NCBI GenBank assembly: GCA_025210775.1
Contig: JAOARB010000024.1
Location: 1-57,132 of the forward strand
DNA: 57,132 nucleotides
Reading direction: 5' to 3'
Source of the DNA: Prolixibacteraceae bacterium
Lineage (GTDB): Bacteria; Bacteroidota; Bacteroidia; Bacteroidales; Prolixibacteraceae
The notes under the pieces were generated by a model. It made no database searches and was not told the DNA's origin. It saw only the letters and a list, made by a program, of their open reading frames with translations. Shown piece by piece: positions 18,160 to 30,388 of this stretch (the first letter of the stretch is position 1; every line of letters begins with the position of its first letter). Made by a program: the position numbers and the translations under genes.

Positions 18160-18833
18160 TTCAGTATAAATATATTTGTTGTGGTTTTATCATAAACAAA
18201 GACAAAAATTGGATTGTATAGCAAAAGTAAAAAGGGCTAAAGAATCTCGCTTGCATTCAAAACATAAATACAATCTTCTATTTTATATAAAAAGATGTTT
18301 TCTTTAATAAATTAGAGCCGACACAACTGATCAATGACGATGTTCTTTTTGACATGGAATAACTTCACATATTGTTACGTCATTATATATTACTACAAGA
18401 AAGCTCTCTCACTTCAACTATGCCTGTTCGTACAAATATATCCATTATTATAAATTAACACAATTTAAATTCTAGTAAAATCATGGCAAGATAAATCCTA
18501 TATAGTCCCTTTGAAAACAATGTTTTTTTCCTAAAAAAAATTTCCTCCTTAGGAAGAATCTAGGTATAAAATAATACTATATTTTCCATAGGATTACATG
18601 AACGTTTAGACATAATATTGCTTCATTCATTTGGCTCAAAGAAAAGGACAGTCTATTTATATCTATCTAAAAACCATCACAGTTACACGTCTATATTAAA
18701 CTCTATTTCACGTCAATTCTATGAATTGGATTGGAACCACAGTAAATATGCTTCATACAGGATAGAGATTTCATTAAATAAAAAAGGTTGTCATCCTTCG
18801 ACAACAACCTTTTAGTGGAATATGGTAATCTAC
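18160..18833. other. gene-free stretch with one diverged repeat
   Basis: No convincing gene. At about 18329-18385 there is a diverged repeat of about 45 bp (core aataacttcacat at 18358-18370) related to 14848-14861. The right end holds the terminator at 18782-18813. The left part should hold the promoter of the leftward gene starting at 18159. Confidence 0.4.
18782..18813. terminator. bidirectional terminator
   Basis: The stem aaaaggttgt pairs with acaacctttt with a short loop, 20 bp beyond the stop of the leftward lipoprotein gene. A- and T-runs flank it, so it can work in both directions. Confidence 0.7.
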
Positions 18834-19820
18834 CTAGTATTCACTTTGATTTTTTACTTTAAACTTACGAGATGCTTCCCCATCCACAAGGACATATTGT
18901 ATTTGTCTTGTTTTGTCTGTTTTTACGCCATCTTTATATAGAGAGAAACGCTGAACCAAATAGGTCTCTACTAAAGCGAATTCATCGTGACCATTATATC
19001 CGTTATTGATCTTTTTATTTTCTTCTGTTGGTTGAAAATAGACTTGGCTCATAGACTTCTTATTGTTTACAGAGAAAGCATAAACGTTCGCTCTTTTTTG
19101 TGGTTCATCTTTTTGTGTAAATACCACTAATTCTGGAGAGCCATCTGAGTTTAGATCCTCCACCTCAGCATTAACCACATTCTCTGTTCCGATATCAAAC
19201 GATTCATTATAATCATGAGGTAGCCCATAAGTAAAGACCGTTAGTTTAGTTGTTCCATTCTTCTCAATTGAAGAAACATTAAAACCTACTCCTTGCAGAT
19301 TAAGAGATTTACTAAATTGTGTTTTATCAATCTGTGACGGGTCTAATGACTCGTGTATTTTTTTGTAAGAACCAGCAAAGGATGCTCCTCCGGAGCAATA
19401 AAAATATAAAACACTATTGTCTTGGTCATTTTCAGTTGAGATATTGATCTGATCTTTATTAAAACGGAAAAGAACACTCTTTCCTTGTACCGAGGTTTGA
19501 TAGATACTATCATTGCGCTTATAAGCAATAGCATCAAAGGTACATGTCGGTCTTTTTTTATCGGCTCGTGATCTTACTTTAAGATTTATTTTATTATTAT
19601 CAATACGAGTAACAATTACAGAAACCCAATCATAGCCTTCCTTTCGTTTATCATATCCATCTGAGACATAATTACCAATGACCTCTGTAGAAGTTGTTAT
19701 TGTTCCTTTTTTATGTTCTTGTTTCTCTTTAGAGATCTCCTTCTTGGTTGTATTATTTACACAGCCAACTGCCATTAAAAGAATAGCAAAAGCAAATAGG
19801 TGTTTTTTTGTGAAATTCAT
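18834..19820 (-). CDS. lipoprotein, PliI-like inhibitor of i-type lysozyme
   Basis: A 328-residue lipoprotein with lipobox LMAVGC (Cys20). The middle region is a lipocalin-like stretch of strands. The C-terminal half (about 180-328) carries the pattern I associate with PliI-type inhibitors of invertebrate lysozyme: VEDLNSDGSPELVVFTQ, then NGYNGHDEFALVETYLVQRFSLYKDG and TRQIQYVL. Such proteins sit in the periplasm or on the membrane and block host i-type lysozyme, which would suit life near marine invertebrates. The family call is from memory of the motif. An alternative is a generic Bacteroidota lipoprotein. It stands alone. Confidence 0.55.
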   Translation of the reverse strand: MNFTKKHLFAFAILLMAVGCVNNTTKKEISKEKQEHKKGTITTSTEVIGNYVSDGYDKRKEGYDWVSVIVTRIDNNKINLKVRSRADKKRPTCTFDAIAYKRNDSIYQTSVQGKSVLFRFNKDQINISTENDQDNSVLYFYCSGGASFAGSYKKIHESLDPSQIDKTQFSKSLNLQGVGFNVSSIEKNGTTKLTVFTYGLPHDYNESFDIGTENVVNAEVEDLNSDGSPELVVFTQKDEPQKRANVYAFSVNNKKSMSQVYFQPTEENKKINNGYNGHDEFALVETYLVQRFSLYKDGVKTDKTRQIQYVLVDGEASRKFKVKNQSEY

Positions 19821-20246
19821 AAATGATTATTTTGATGTTAGCTCACTGATTATCTTCTCTCTTATGTAGATAAAGAGAATCGTTTCTATTTAACATTACA
19901 AATGTACAAATTCAAAAACACCCAAGAGTACGAATTGTTCTTATCTTTATTGGGATACATGTCATCACTTCTATTTATGCGACATTAGAATGATTCCATA
20001 ATGCACATCTTACTATTCTTTATTGTAGGATGAAATAGCAGTTCTATTATTTAATAATAAAGAACAACGGCACTCCTTGTTCTATTCCTCATTCACAAAT
20101 TTCAATATATCAGACTCATATTCCTTTTTTGATTAATCTATATTTCTAAAACTAAATGATATTACCTACGATACGATAAAGGTATAGGAGAAAAAAGACA
20201 TAAGCCAAGATTCTTTTTACTGATAGCAAAAATCAACTACTGACAT

Positions 20247-20280
20247 AAAAAAAGGAAGAGTAACATCTTCCTTTTTTATT
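20247..20280 (-). terminator. katG terminator
   Basis: The stem aaaaaggaaga pairs with tcttcctttttt around a 5-6-base loop, just beyond the katG stop. The flanking A- and T-runs provide the U-tract on the minus strand. Confidence 0.75.
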
Positions 20281-20296
20281 TATGATCCATTAAAGC

Positions 20297-22507
<2,211 letters not shown>

Positions 22508-22540
22508 TTAAAAATTTGTTTTATTATTATTTAGTTATCA

Positions 22541-22573
22541 CAAATATAAGAGATCAATACATCTGATTTACAA
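22541..22573 (-). promoter_or_regulatory. candidate katG promoter (Bacteroidota type)
   Basis: On the minus strand, TATATTTG (22548-22541) fits the Bacteroidota -7 element TAnnTTTG. A TTG lies 22 bp upstream (22573-22571), within the range for the -33 element. It places the transcript start about 30 bp before the katG ATG. Match by eye only. Confidence 0.45.
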
Positions 22574-22740
22574 CATCTTATTAGATATAATTTATCTTGT
22601 CATCAATAAAACCTACTAGAAATCAATTAAAAGAAACAATCAATCAGATAAATAGTTTAAGTCAACATCTCGCTAAACTTCAATACGGTTCCGCCTTATA
22701 GAAAGATTAAAAAGAATAGTGAACTTTTCACAAAGTACAA

Positions 22741-22760
22741 ATATCGTATTAATACGATAT
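22741..22760. promoter_or_regulatory. perfect 20-bp palindrome between katG and efflux operon
   Basis: The sequence atatcgtattaatacgatat is identical to its reverse complement. It lies about 240 bp before katG and 165 bp before the RND operon, so it could be an operator for either. No cognate repressor is encoded alongside. Confidence 0.45.
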
Positions 22761-22815
22761 CATTATTTTTTATCAGAACTTCTCATCCTTTCTTTTTAAG
22801 CTAGGGGTTCTGTTT

Positions 22816-22845
22816 TTCCGTTTCAGGGGGCAATAATTCCGTTTC
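22816..22845 (+). promoter_or_regulatory. candidate LytTR operator (9-12-9 direct repeat)
   Basis: Two exact copies of ttccgtttc at 22816-22824 and 22837-22845, separated by 12 bp. LytTR DNA-binding domains recognise pairs of 9-bp direct repeats with about 12 bp between them. The site lies 80 bp before an operon whose last gene encodes a LytTR response regulator, so self-regulation is a natural reading. Confidence 0.6.
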
Positions 22846-22925
22846 GTCATATTTACACTAAAAGAAAAGAGGTGAATTCTTTTGATTTGTGTCATTCAAA
22901 GTGCAAATAAAAGAACATTAATAAG

Positions 22926-23972
22926 ATGAGAAAGAACATATTTATCTACCTAGCCATGGTGCTCGTTTTAAGCTCGTGTAACAATGGGAAGAAGACATTA
23001 ACAAAGCAACCTCAAGTAGTTAAAGTAAGCAAGGTAATTCAATCCCAAGATGCTATTACCCGTGAATTCCCTTTTATCTCCAAAGCATATCAGCAGTCGG
23101 AACTCTCTTTTAGAGTAGGAGGTCCATTAACCCACTTTAATCTACAGGCGGGAGACTATTTCAAGAAAGGACAACTGATTGCAACCATCGATCAAAGGGA
23201 CTATCTCATTAACAAAGAAGCCAAAGAGGCTCGATATATACAGGCAAAAGCAGAGTACCAGAGGGTAAAGACGCTTTATAACAAAAAGAATGTCTCGGCT
23301 AAGATTTTTGATAATGCCAAAGCCAATTATCGTTTAACTAAAGCTGAATATGAAGCTGCAGTTAATGCACTTAAAGACACACGTCTGATAGCACCTTTTA
23401 ATGGTTATATTCAAGATATCATGACCGAAGAGCATCAAGTGGTAAGAGCCAACCAGATCGTTCTTTCGTTTATCAATATAGAGCAACTAAAGATCGAGTC
23501 CTATATCCCAGAGGAGATCTCTTTTAATGCGAGTACAATAGAATCGATACAAGTCACTTTTGATGCACTTCAAGGGAAAGAGATTCCAGCCTCTTCATGG
23601 GAAATTTCGAAGAGTGCCACATCAAATAACATCTCTTTTCTTATGACAGCAATCATAGACAATCATCACAAAGAGAACAAGCTACTTGGAGGAATGACAG
23701 GAACCATTAGATTTACACAATCACAAGACAAAAGTCACACCCCTCTAATCATTCCACAAGTAGCGGTATGTCATCGTCCATCCATCGGGAGCTATGTATG
23801 GCTCTATAATCCTACAACTAAAAAGATACAGATGAATCCAATTCAACTAGGTAGTCTAAAACAAGGAGCACTAGTTGAAGTAACCAAAGGATTACAGAGA
23901 GAAGATCTAATAGTGACCACTGGACAGAATTATCTATCCAATCAGATGACCGTAACGATTGCAAAAAGCTAA
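22926..23972 (+). CDS. RND efflux periplasmic adaptor (HlyD/MFP family) lipoprotein
   Basis: A 348-residue lipoprotein (lipobox LVLSSC) linking the inner-membrane pump to the outer-membrane channel. The order is usual: an N-terminal beta segment, a lipoyl half (LSFRVGGPLTHFNLQAGDYF, KGQLIATIDQRDY), a helical hairpin (about 85-145), the second lipoyl half (ALKDTRLIAPFNGYIQDIM), then beta-barrel and membrane-proximal domains. It starts the operon; the pump gene begins 3 bp after its stop. It probably exports lipophilic or drug-like compounds; substrate not predictable. Confidence 0.9.
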   Translation: MRKNIFIYLAMVLVLSSCNNGKKTLTKQPQVVKVSKVIQSQDAITREFPFISKAYQQSELSFRVGGPLTHFNLQAGDYFKKGQLIATIDQRDYLINKEAKEARYIQAKAEYQRVKTLYNKKNVSAKIFDNAKANYRLTKAEYEAAVNALKDTRLIAPFNGYIQDIMTEEHQVVRANQIVLSFINIEQLKIESYIPEEISFNASTIESIQVTFDALQGKEIPASSWEISKSATSNNISFLMTAIIDNHHKENKLLGGMTGTIRFTQSQDKSHTPLIIPQVAVCHRPSIGSYVWLYNPTTKKIQMNPIQLGSLKQGALVEVTKGLQREDLIVTTGQNYLSNQMTVTIAKS

Positions 23973-23975
23973 GGT

Positions 23976-26900
23976 ATGAACATTGTAAAGTATTTTCTTA
24001 AAAACAGAGCCTTCACCCACTTGCTTCTAATCCTTATCCTTGCAGGTGGTATGTTCTCCTATGTAAAGATGGGAAAGCTTGAAGATGCTCCTTTCACGAT
24101 AAAGCAGGCTGTTGTATTCACCCAATATCCTGGTGCCTCACCAGAGGAGGTACAGACACAAATCAGTGATGTCCTTGAAGAATCCATTCTTTCCATTGGG
24201 GAAGTGGACTATGTAAAGTCCGAAAACAGAGCAGGCATCTCTAGAGTCGATGTATATATCAAAAAAGAGACTCGTGGACCTCAGATGCAACAGCTATGGG
24301 ATAACCTACGCCGTAAAGTTAATGATGTACAAGCCAAACTACCACAAGGCGCACATAAATCAATTGTCAATGATGACTTTGGTGATGTACTTGGAGTCTT
24401 CTATAGCTTACATGGAACCAATGTCTCTTATCGTGAATTAGAGGATCAAGCGACCATCATCAAGAACGATCTACTGAAGGTAAAAGATGTCAAACGAGTG
24501 GAACTTTATGGGGTACAACCACGAACCATAGAAGTAACCATCAATCCATCTCTTATGACACAAGCAGGCATTACCTCTTCAGAGATTGCCTATGCCATCA
24601 ACAAACAAAACAATATTGTGGATGGAGGAGCCTTAGAGGTAGACAACCAACGTATACGTATTGAATCGACAGGTTCATTTACCAGCACAGAAGAGATCGA
24701 AAATCTAACGATCGTATCTAAGAGTGGCGAATATTTTAAGCTAAAAGAGATTGCTAAAGTCAAAGAGTCCTATCTTAAGCCTGCCATCAATAAGATGAAG
24801 GTAAACAACCAAGCCAGTGTAGGACTTGCTATTTCCACCGTACCTACTGGAAACGTAGTAGAGATGGCAGAACTCATAAAAGAGCGTGTAAACCACTTCC
24901 AGAATGTCATGCCAGAGAAGTTTCAATTGACGCCAATCTACGATCAAGGGCATGAATCACAAGTGGCTAATGATGGTTTTATCCTTAATCTGATCATCTC
25001 GGTTATCACTGTAGTAGCCATCCTTCTTTTATTCATCGGATTCAAAAACGGACTATTGGTAGGAAGTGGACTGGTCTTTTCGATCTTCGCAACGCTGATC
25101 TTTATGTACACACAAAATATCGCGTTACAAAGAATGTCTTTGGCTGCCATTATTATTGCCATGGGAATGTTAGTAGACAATGCCATTGTGGTGTCCGATT
25201 CTGTACTAATCAATATGGAGAAAGGGATGCGCAAACGTATCTCTATTATGCGAGCCGTATCGTCTACCGCTATCCCTCTATTGGCCGCAACAGCCATTGC
25301 GATCATCACGTTCTTACCCGTATACCTTTCACCTCACCAATCGGGAGAGTTACTAACATCCCTATTTATTGTCATTGCCGTATCTCTTTTCCTCTCTTGG
25401 ATCTTTGCTTTAATACAAACTCCCTTCTATATGGAGCTGTTTGTCAGAAGGCCTCGAAAAGAAGACATCAAAGAGGAGCAATATCAAGGGAAAGTATACC
25501 AATGGTTCCGTAAAGTCTTAACCAAAGTTATACGTCGTAAATACAGTGTCATTGGAGCAGCAATATTCCTATTGGCCTTATCCATATACGGTTTCCGTTT
25601 TCTACCCAATGTCTTTCTACCTCAACTAGACAAACAATATTTCACTGTCTATATGTGGATGCCAGAAGGCACTCGTTTCGAGAAGATGGAACAGAAAGCA
25701 GAAAAAGTAAGCGATTATATTAATTCTTTCGAAGAGACCACCATGGTCACCTCTTTTGTAGGACAGACCTCTCCTCGATATTATCTGACCAACGCTTCTA
25801 TTGGACCTCAACCAGGTTTTGCACAATGTCTAGTAAAGACAGAAAATCTAGACCAAGCATCCAAGCTACAAGAGAAGCTTAGAGCCTCGCTACCCAAAGA
25901 GTTTCCTGAAATGTTTATGAAGATCAATCGTTTCGAGTTGACCACTTGCCCTGAGGCATTGATTGAAGCTAGATTTAATGGACCAGATGTCAAGGTACTA
26001 GATTCTCTTACCAATGTAGCTATTGCGATCATGAACAAAAACCCTAAGGTAGAGTATGCTAGAAACGAGTGGGGAAACATGACTCCGATCATCAAGACTG
26101 AATATGACCCTATCCGTGCTGGACAGTTGCGTATCACCAAAGCCAACATGCTAGAAGCAACCAAGTCATCTAGTGATGGACTACCCGTTGGAATCTACCG
26201 TGATAACAACAAAAAAGTACCAGTCATTCTAAAATCCACTGAGATGGAGGGGATGAGCATGGAACAGTTAGGAGACTATTCTATATGGAATGGTAAACGC
26301 TCGGCTCCCCTATCTCAGGTAACCAAGAAGATGGAACTAGACTGGGAGTATGCACGAATAAGGACCTACAACAGAGCCCTTTCGATGTCAGCAATGTGTG
26401 AACCACGTTATGGGTATACCATGAACGAAGTACAAAAAGAGCTTAGCAAAGAGATAGACAAGATGAAACTTCCTAAGGGATACTCTTTCTTTTGGGACTC
26501 ACAATATAAAGATCAGCAAGAAGCAAGAACGGCCATAGCCACCTATTTCCCTCTAGCTTTTCTAATGATCATACTGATACTAGTGGCGATGTTTCAGAAT
26601 TTCAAACAACCACTAATCATCCTTTCCATCCTACCCCTTTCACTTATCGGAATGGTATTCGGTCTACTAGTAACAGGATTCGATTTCGGATTCTTAAGTA
26701 TCGCTGGATGGTTAGGACTACTAGGGATGATCATCAAAAATGTAATTGTTCTTCTCGATGAGATTAACGAACAACGAAGAAATGGGACTCCCGTATATGA
26801 AGCCGTAATCGAGGCCACAGTATCCAGAGCACGTCCTGTTCTAATGGCAGCCATCACCACCATCTTTGGTATGATACCGCTGCTATTCGATGTAGCCTTT

Positions 26901-27005
26901 GGTAGCATGGCTGCTACTATTGTGTTTGGATTGACATTTGCCACTTTCCTTACGCTCTTTGTGACGCCAGCTTTATACGCCATTTTCTACAACATTAAAA
27001 GATAA
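23976..27005 (+). CDS. RND efflux pump inner-membrane permease (AcrB-like)
   Basis: A 1009-residue permease of the hydrophobe-amphiphile efflux type, using the proton gradient. TM1 is near residues 11-28, followed by the porter domain with the usual PGASPEEV motif (residues 51-58); the central membrane block (about 335-545) includes the conserved GMLVDNAIVVSDSV, whose Asp residues form the proton relay. The second porter half and the last membrane block (about 840-1005) include GMIIKNVIVLLDEIN and the SRARPVLMAA motif. Length is complete. It sits between the adaptor (3-bp gap) and a TolC-type gene (4-bp gap). Confidence 0.93.
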   Translation: MNIVKYFLKNRAFTHLLLILILAGGMFSYVKMGKLEDAPFTIKQAVVFTQYPGASPEEVQTQISDVLEESILSIGEVDYVKSENRAGISRVDVYIKKETRGPQMQQLWDNLRRKVNDVQAKLPQGAHKSIVNDDFGDVLGVFYSLHGTNVSYRELEDQATIIKNDLLKVKDVKRVELYGVQPRTIEVTINPSLMTQAGITSSEIAYAINKQNNIVDGGALEVDNQRIRIESTGSFTSTEEIENLTIVSKSGEYFKLKEIAKVKESYLKPAINKMKVNNQASVGLAISTVPTGNVVEMAELIKERVNHFQNVMPEKFQLTPIYDQGHESQVANDGFILNLIISVITVVAILLLFIGFKNGLLVGSGLVFSIFATLIFMYTQNIALQRMSLAAIIIAMGMLVDNAIVVSDSVLINMEKGMRKRISIMRAVSSTAIPLLAATAIAIITFLPVYLSPHQSGELLTSLFIVIAVSLFLSWIFALIQTPFYMELFVRRPRKEDIKEEQYQGKVYQWFRKVLTKVIRRKYSVIGAAIFLLALSIYGFRFLPNVFLPQLDKQYFTVYMWMPEGTRFEKMEQKAEKVSDYINSFEETTMVTSFVGQTSPRYYLTNASIGPQPGFAQCLVKTENLDQASKLQEKLRASLPKEFPEMFMKINRFELTTCPEALIEARFNGPDVKVLDSLTNVAIAIMNKNPKVEYARNEWGNMTPIIKTEYDPIRAGQLRITKANMLEATKSSSDGLPVGIYRDNNKKVPVILKSTEMEGMSMEQLGDYSIWNGKRSAPLSQVTKKMELDWEYARIRTYNRALSMSAMCEPRYGYTMNEVQKELSKEIDKMKLPKGYSFFWDSQYKDQQEARTAIATYFPLAFLMIILILVAMFQNFKQPLIILSILPLSLIGMVFGLLVTGFDFGFLSIAGWLGLLGMIIKNVIVLLDEINEQRRNGTPVYEAVIEATVSRARPVLMAAITTIFGMIPLLFDVAFGSMAATIVFGLTFATFLTLFVTPALYAIFYNIKR

Positions 27006-27009
27006 TCTA

Positions 27010-28308
27010 ATGACAAAAAATCTCACATATATACTACTCTTTGTAGTTATATTTTTCAACAACAACATCTTTGCACAAAAGAGCGTAAAGCTCAATAAAT
27101 ACCGTAAGATGGCGGTAGCCTACAATCAAGACTTGAAGGCCGCAGAGATAAACAAACAAGTTGCTCAGGAACAAGTTAAGTCTGCGAAAGCAGACTTCTT
27201 GCCTAAGCTTTCTGCAGATGCTTCAATGAGCTATACTGCAAATCCGATGGAACTAAATATGATCCTTCCAGAGAATGGTACGCCCATCTCTTTCTCAGGA
27301 CAAAACGAAAATTATAAGGCGGCACTCTCATTGGCACAGCCCATCTACCAAGGAAGTAGAATAAAAAATATCTATAAGCTATCGAACATACAGAGTGATA
27401 TTGCCAATCATAATAAAGAGAAGGTATGGCTCGATGTAGTCTACCAAACAGACATACGCTATTGGACTGCCGTAGCCGAAATGGAGGTACTTAGCATCAT
27501 GGACTCTTATGTAGGAGCGACACAACAACTTGTACAGACCGTATCCGAACGTGTCGAAGCAGAGGTGGTTAGTCAAAACGACCTTCTTATGGCAGAAGTG
27601 AAACTCAATGAAGTCAAATATCTTCAGAAACAGTCACAGACAAATCTAAACAACAGTCTGCTGTCATTAAATTCTTTTATCGGGCAAGAGCTTACATCGG
27701 CTCTCGACATCGAAGACACTGTACCAGCAAAAACAAATGTAACTCTCGCTATTGCAAACGAGTATCATCGTCCAGAACTACAGTTAGCCGAAAAGAAGAT
27801 CGAAGCCCAACAATCCCTTACAGATATTAATGATGCCAAATATCGTCCGAGTCTTAATCTTGGAGCCGAAGGCAACTACTCCTCTCCTGGCTATAATTTT
27901 GATAGTGACCTTGATCCTAATGCTGCCATCTATTTAACGCTAAAAATCCCTATCTTTGAGTGGAAGAAAAGAAAATATGAGAAAAGAGCCAATGAGTTAC
28001 AGGAAGAGATCTCTAGAACAGAATACCAAAAAGTAAAAGACAATATCACACTAGAGATTGAATCGGCCTATTCTAATTACAAACGTGCCATAGAGCAAGT
28101 GGTTCTAAACCAAAACTCATTAGAGAAAGCCGAAGAGAATGAAAGGATATCGCTTGAACGTTACAAAGATGGATATAGTTCTATCACCGACGTTATCGAT
28201 GCCCAACTGTTTCTGCAAACCACTCGCAAGAACTTTGTCTCTGCTAAGGTGGCAGCGCAAATATACCATTCAGCGTATATGCGTGCACTAGGGAAATACA
28301 ATCTCTAA
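27010..28308 (+). CDS. TolC-family outer-membrane efflux channel
   Basis: A 432-residue exported protein with a signal peptide (about 1-22, ending IFAQ) and two structurally repeated outer-membrane efflux protein halves, each with long helices (AAEINKQVAQEQVKSAKADFLP; NEVKYLQKQSQTNLNNSLLSLN; ALEI-type C-terminal helices ending SSITDVIDAQLFLQTTRKNF). It forms the outer-membrane exit duct of the tripartite pump. It follows the permease by 4 bp and precedes the sensor kinase by 23 bp. Confidence 0.92.
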   Translation: MTKNLTYILLFVVIFFNNNIFAQKSVKLNKYRKMAVAYNQDLKAAEINKQVAQEQVKSAKADFLPKLSADASMSYTANPMELNMILPENGTPISFSGQNENYKAALSLAQPIYQGSRIKNIYKLSNIQSDIANHNKEKVWLDVVYQTDIRYWTAVAEMEVLSIMDSYVGATQQLVQTVSERVEAEVVSQNDLLMAEVKLNEVKYLQKQSQTNLNNSLLSLNSFIGQELTSALDIEDTVPAKTNVTLAIANEYHRPELQLAEKKIEAQQSLTDINDAKYRPSLNLGAEGNYSSPGYNFDSDLDPNAAIYLTLKIPIFEWKKRKYEKRANELQEEISRTEYQKVKDNITLEIESAYSNYKRAIEQVVLNQNSLEKAEENERISLERYKDGYSSITDVIDAQLFLQTTRKNFVSAKVAAQIYHSAYMRALGKYNL

Positions 28309-28331
28309 CCGTTTTCTATAATTCCTAACCA

Positions 28332-29441
28332 ATGGGAAAATCGTTAGGTGCTTTTCTCTTAAATATTAAATGGACAGAAATGAATATTAGCAAAATATAC
28401 AAAAAGAATACCCTGCTGGCCAACACCTTACTTTTTACAAGTATCGGATGTCTATTTTTTACCGTCCTTACCCTCGACGATCAAGGGATGTATACAGAGA
28501 TGGTCAAATCCAACCTATATACTTTTTTCTTTTTAGGAATAGTGGTGGCATTTAATATTGTTGGTTTTCTCTTTCTAATCATCAGCAGATGGCTAGAGAG
28601 TCACTTCCCTCAGCTAAATAAAAAAGGGGGGCTAATCATTGGGTACTATATTTTTGTTGCTATTATATTTCTACTTGTAGATTATCTCTCTATTGCAATA
28701 ATGAGATCATTGGTAGATATGGAAACCCCATTTCTCTTGCCAGCCAAAGGAATGAGAATACTTATCGTGATGTGGCTCATGGAGCTAATCATAGCGGGAT
28801 TGGTCCTTGCAAAGAACTCGCTAAGTTATGCTCTTAGGCTACATCACGAATCGGAGAAACTCAGAGAAGCCGCCGATCATGCTCGCTATACAGCGTTACA
28901 GAATCAGCTAAACCCTCATTTTCTTTTCAATAGTCTTAACACCCTGATTGCAGAGATCGAATACGATCCCAAAGATGCTGCGACCTTTGCTCGCAAGCTC
29001 TCGGATGTCTATAGATATATTCTTCAAGGACAAAAAAATAAGCTGGTACCATTACGTGAGGAGATATCATTTCTTAATGCCTATATCTTTCTTCATCAAG
29101 TACGTCTAGGCGCTTGCCTTACGGTAGATATCAAACTAGAAGAACCTCTTTACGATAGGATGATTCCACCACTATCGCTACAGTTGTTGGCGGAGAATGT
29201 CATCAAACACAACACCATCAGTCAGTCGAAACCCATGCATATCAACATCATGGCGACACCTGATAACGAATATCTTGTAGTTAGCAATAAACTATGTCCA
29301 AAGAAAGATGTTGAAGTATCAGGAGAGGGACTAAAGAATCTCTCCTCTCGCTACCGATTGATGTCAAACAAAGACATCATCATCAACAAATCTGAAAATG
29401 TATTTATGATCCAAATTCCTTTACTACATGAGAACTATTAA
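28332..29441 (+). CDS. LytS/YehU-type sensor histidine kinase
   Basis: A 369-residue membrane kinase. Four hydrophobic helices (about 33-48, 63-85, 102-125, 142-161) precede a His_kinase domain whose phospho-acceptor is H196 in NQLNPHFLFNSLN, and a short ATPase domain (PPLSLQLLAENVIKHN, N-box; GEGLKNL, G-box). No large extracellular sensor is present, so it probably senses a membrane or envelope signal. An ATG at 28380 (MNISKIYKK) is an alternative start, 16 codons in. It overlaps the regulator gene by 14 bp. It presumably phosphorylates the LytTR regulator to control the efflux operon. Confidence 0.9.
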   Translation: MGKSLGAFLLNIKWTEMNISKIYKKNTLLANTLLFTSIGCLFFTVLTLDDQGMYTEMVKSNLYTFFFLGIVVAFNIVGFLFLIISRWLESHFPQLNKKGGLIIGYYIFVAIIFLLVDYLSIAIMRSLVDMETPFLLPAKGMRILIVMWLMELIIAGLVLAKNSLSYALRLHHESEKLREAADHARYTALQNQLNPHFLFNSLNTLIAEIEYDPKDAATFARKLSDVYRYILQGQKNKLVPLREEISFLNAYIFLHQVRLGACLTVDIKLEEPLYDRMIPPLSLQLLAENVIKHNTISQSKPMHINIMATPDNEYLVVSNKLCPKKDVEVSGEGLKNLSSRYRLMSNKDIIINKSENVFMIQIPLLHENY

Positions 29442-30204
29442 AGCAGCCATTATAGAAGACGAAATACCAGCAGCTCGTATGCTGACCAATATGATTCATG
29501 CCCTTCGTCCTCAATGGGAGATCACCACCATTGCAGGTAGCGTAGAGGAATCAGTTGAATGGTTTAATGAGAATGAACATCCCGATATTCTCTTTCTTGA
29601 CATACATCTCTCAGATGGCAACTCGTTCTCTTTCCTTGAAGAGGCACAGCCACAGAGTATGATCGTCTTTACCACTGCCTACGACGAATATGCCCTTCAA
29701 GCATTTAAGGCTAATAGTATCGATTATCTACTAAAACCGATATCTAAAGAACAGCTTAACGACAGTATCTTAAAATTCGAGCAGAGAACCGCCACATCCA
29801 ATCACGAAGAGTCGAAAGCAGAGATGATGGAGATCATTCAGAATATTGTGCAACCAACCAAAAGATACCGCACACGTTTTCTTATTCACACCTCTACTGC
29901 GTCCATCTCTTTACTGGTAAAAGATATTGCATTCTTCTATTCAGAGCACAAGACATGCTTTGCCGTCACCAATAGTGGAAAGGAACATCCACTGAATATC
30001 TCTCTCGACAAACTTACTGCCGAGCTTGATCCCGATTCGTTCTTTCGCACCAATAGACAAACCATCGTCTGTATCAATGCCATAACAAAGATAGAGCCTT
30101 ACTTCCTTAACCGTATTGTTGTCACCACACAACCACCGTTTAAAGAGAAGATCCTTGTCAGCAAAGAACGCGCCAGTAAATTCAAACAATGGCTTAATTT
30201 CTAA
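29428..30204 (+). CDS. LytTR-family response regulator
   Basis: A 258-residue regulator. A receiver domain (1-120) has the acidic pair E10/D11, phospho-acceptor D58 (ILFLDIHLSDG), T83 region (VFTTAYDEYA) and K103 (LLKPIS). A LytTR DNA-binding domain fills about 148-255 (RTRFLIHTSTASISLLVKDIAFFYSEHKTCF, then LDPDSFFRTNRQTIVCINAI). It is the last gene of the efflux operon and overlaps its cognate kinase. A direct repeat of LytTR geometry (22816-22845) upstream of the first gene makes autoregulation likely. Confidence 0.93.
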   Translation: MRTIKAAIIEDEIPAARMLTNMIHALRPQWEITTIAGSVEESVEWFNENEHPDILFLDIHLSDGNSFSFLEEAQPQSMIVFTTAYDEYALQAFKANSIDYLLKPISKEQLNDSILKFEQRTATSNHEESKAEMMEIIQNIVQPTKRYRTRFLIHTSTASISLLVKDIAFFYSEHKTCFAVTNSGKEHPLNISLDKLTAELDPDSFFRTNRQTIVCINAITKIEPYFLNRIVVTTQPPFKEKILVSKERASKFKQWLNF

Positions 30205-30334
30205 GTTAAACCCCTCTTTTTCAAAACAAAGAATCACAACAAACCATTCCTTACTCTTACCATAATATGGTAGTACGAAAACATTTAAAGGATAAGACAG
30301 TGATCTATAGAGAGAGTCCATCCTACATCAAAAG

Positions 30335-30388
30335 AAACCCTGTAGTGGTGACACAAACAAAACAATGTCACCACTACAGGGTTTTCTA
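30335..30388. terminator. strong bidirectional terminator
   Basis: A perfect 19-bp stem, aaaccctgtagtggtgaca against tgtcaccactacagggttt, with a 12-base loop and A/T flanks. It separates the convergent LytTR operon and the leftward SWIM gene. Confidence 0.85.

Noticed and set aside
24944..25309. Antisense frame inside the RND permease as a gene
   Set aside because: It is the reverse-strand shadow of a long, well supported permease.
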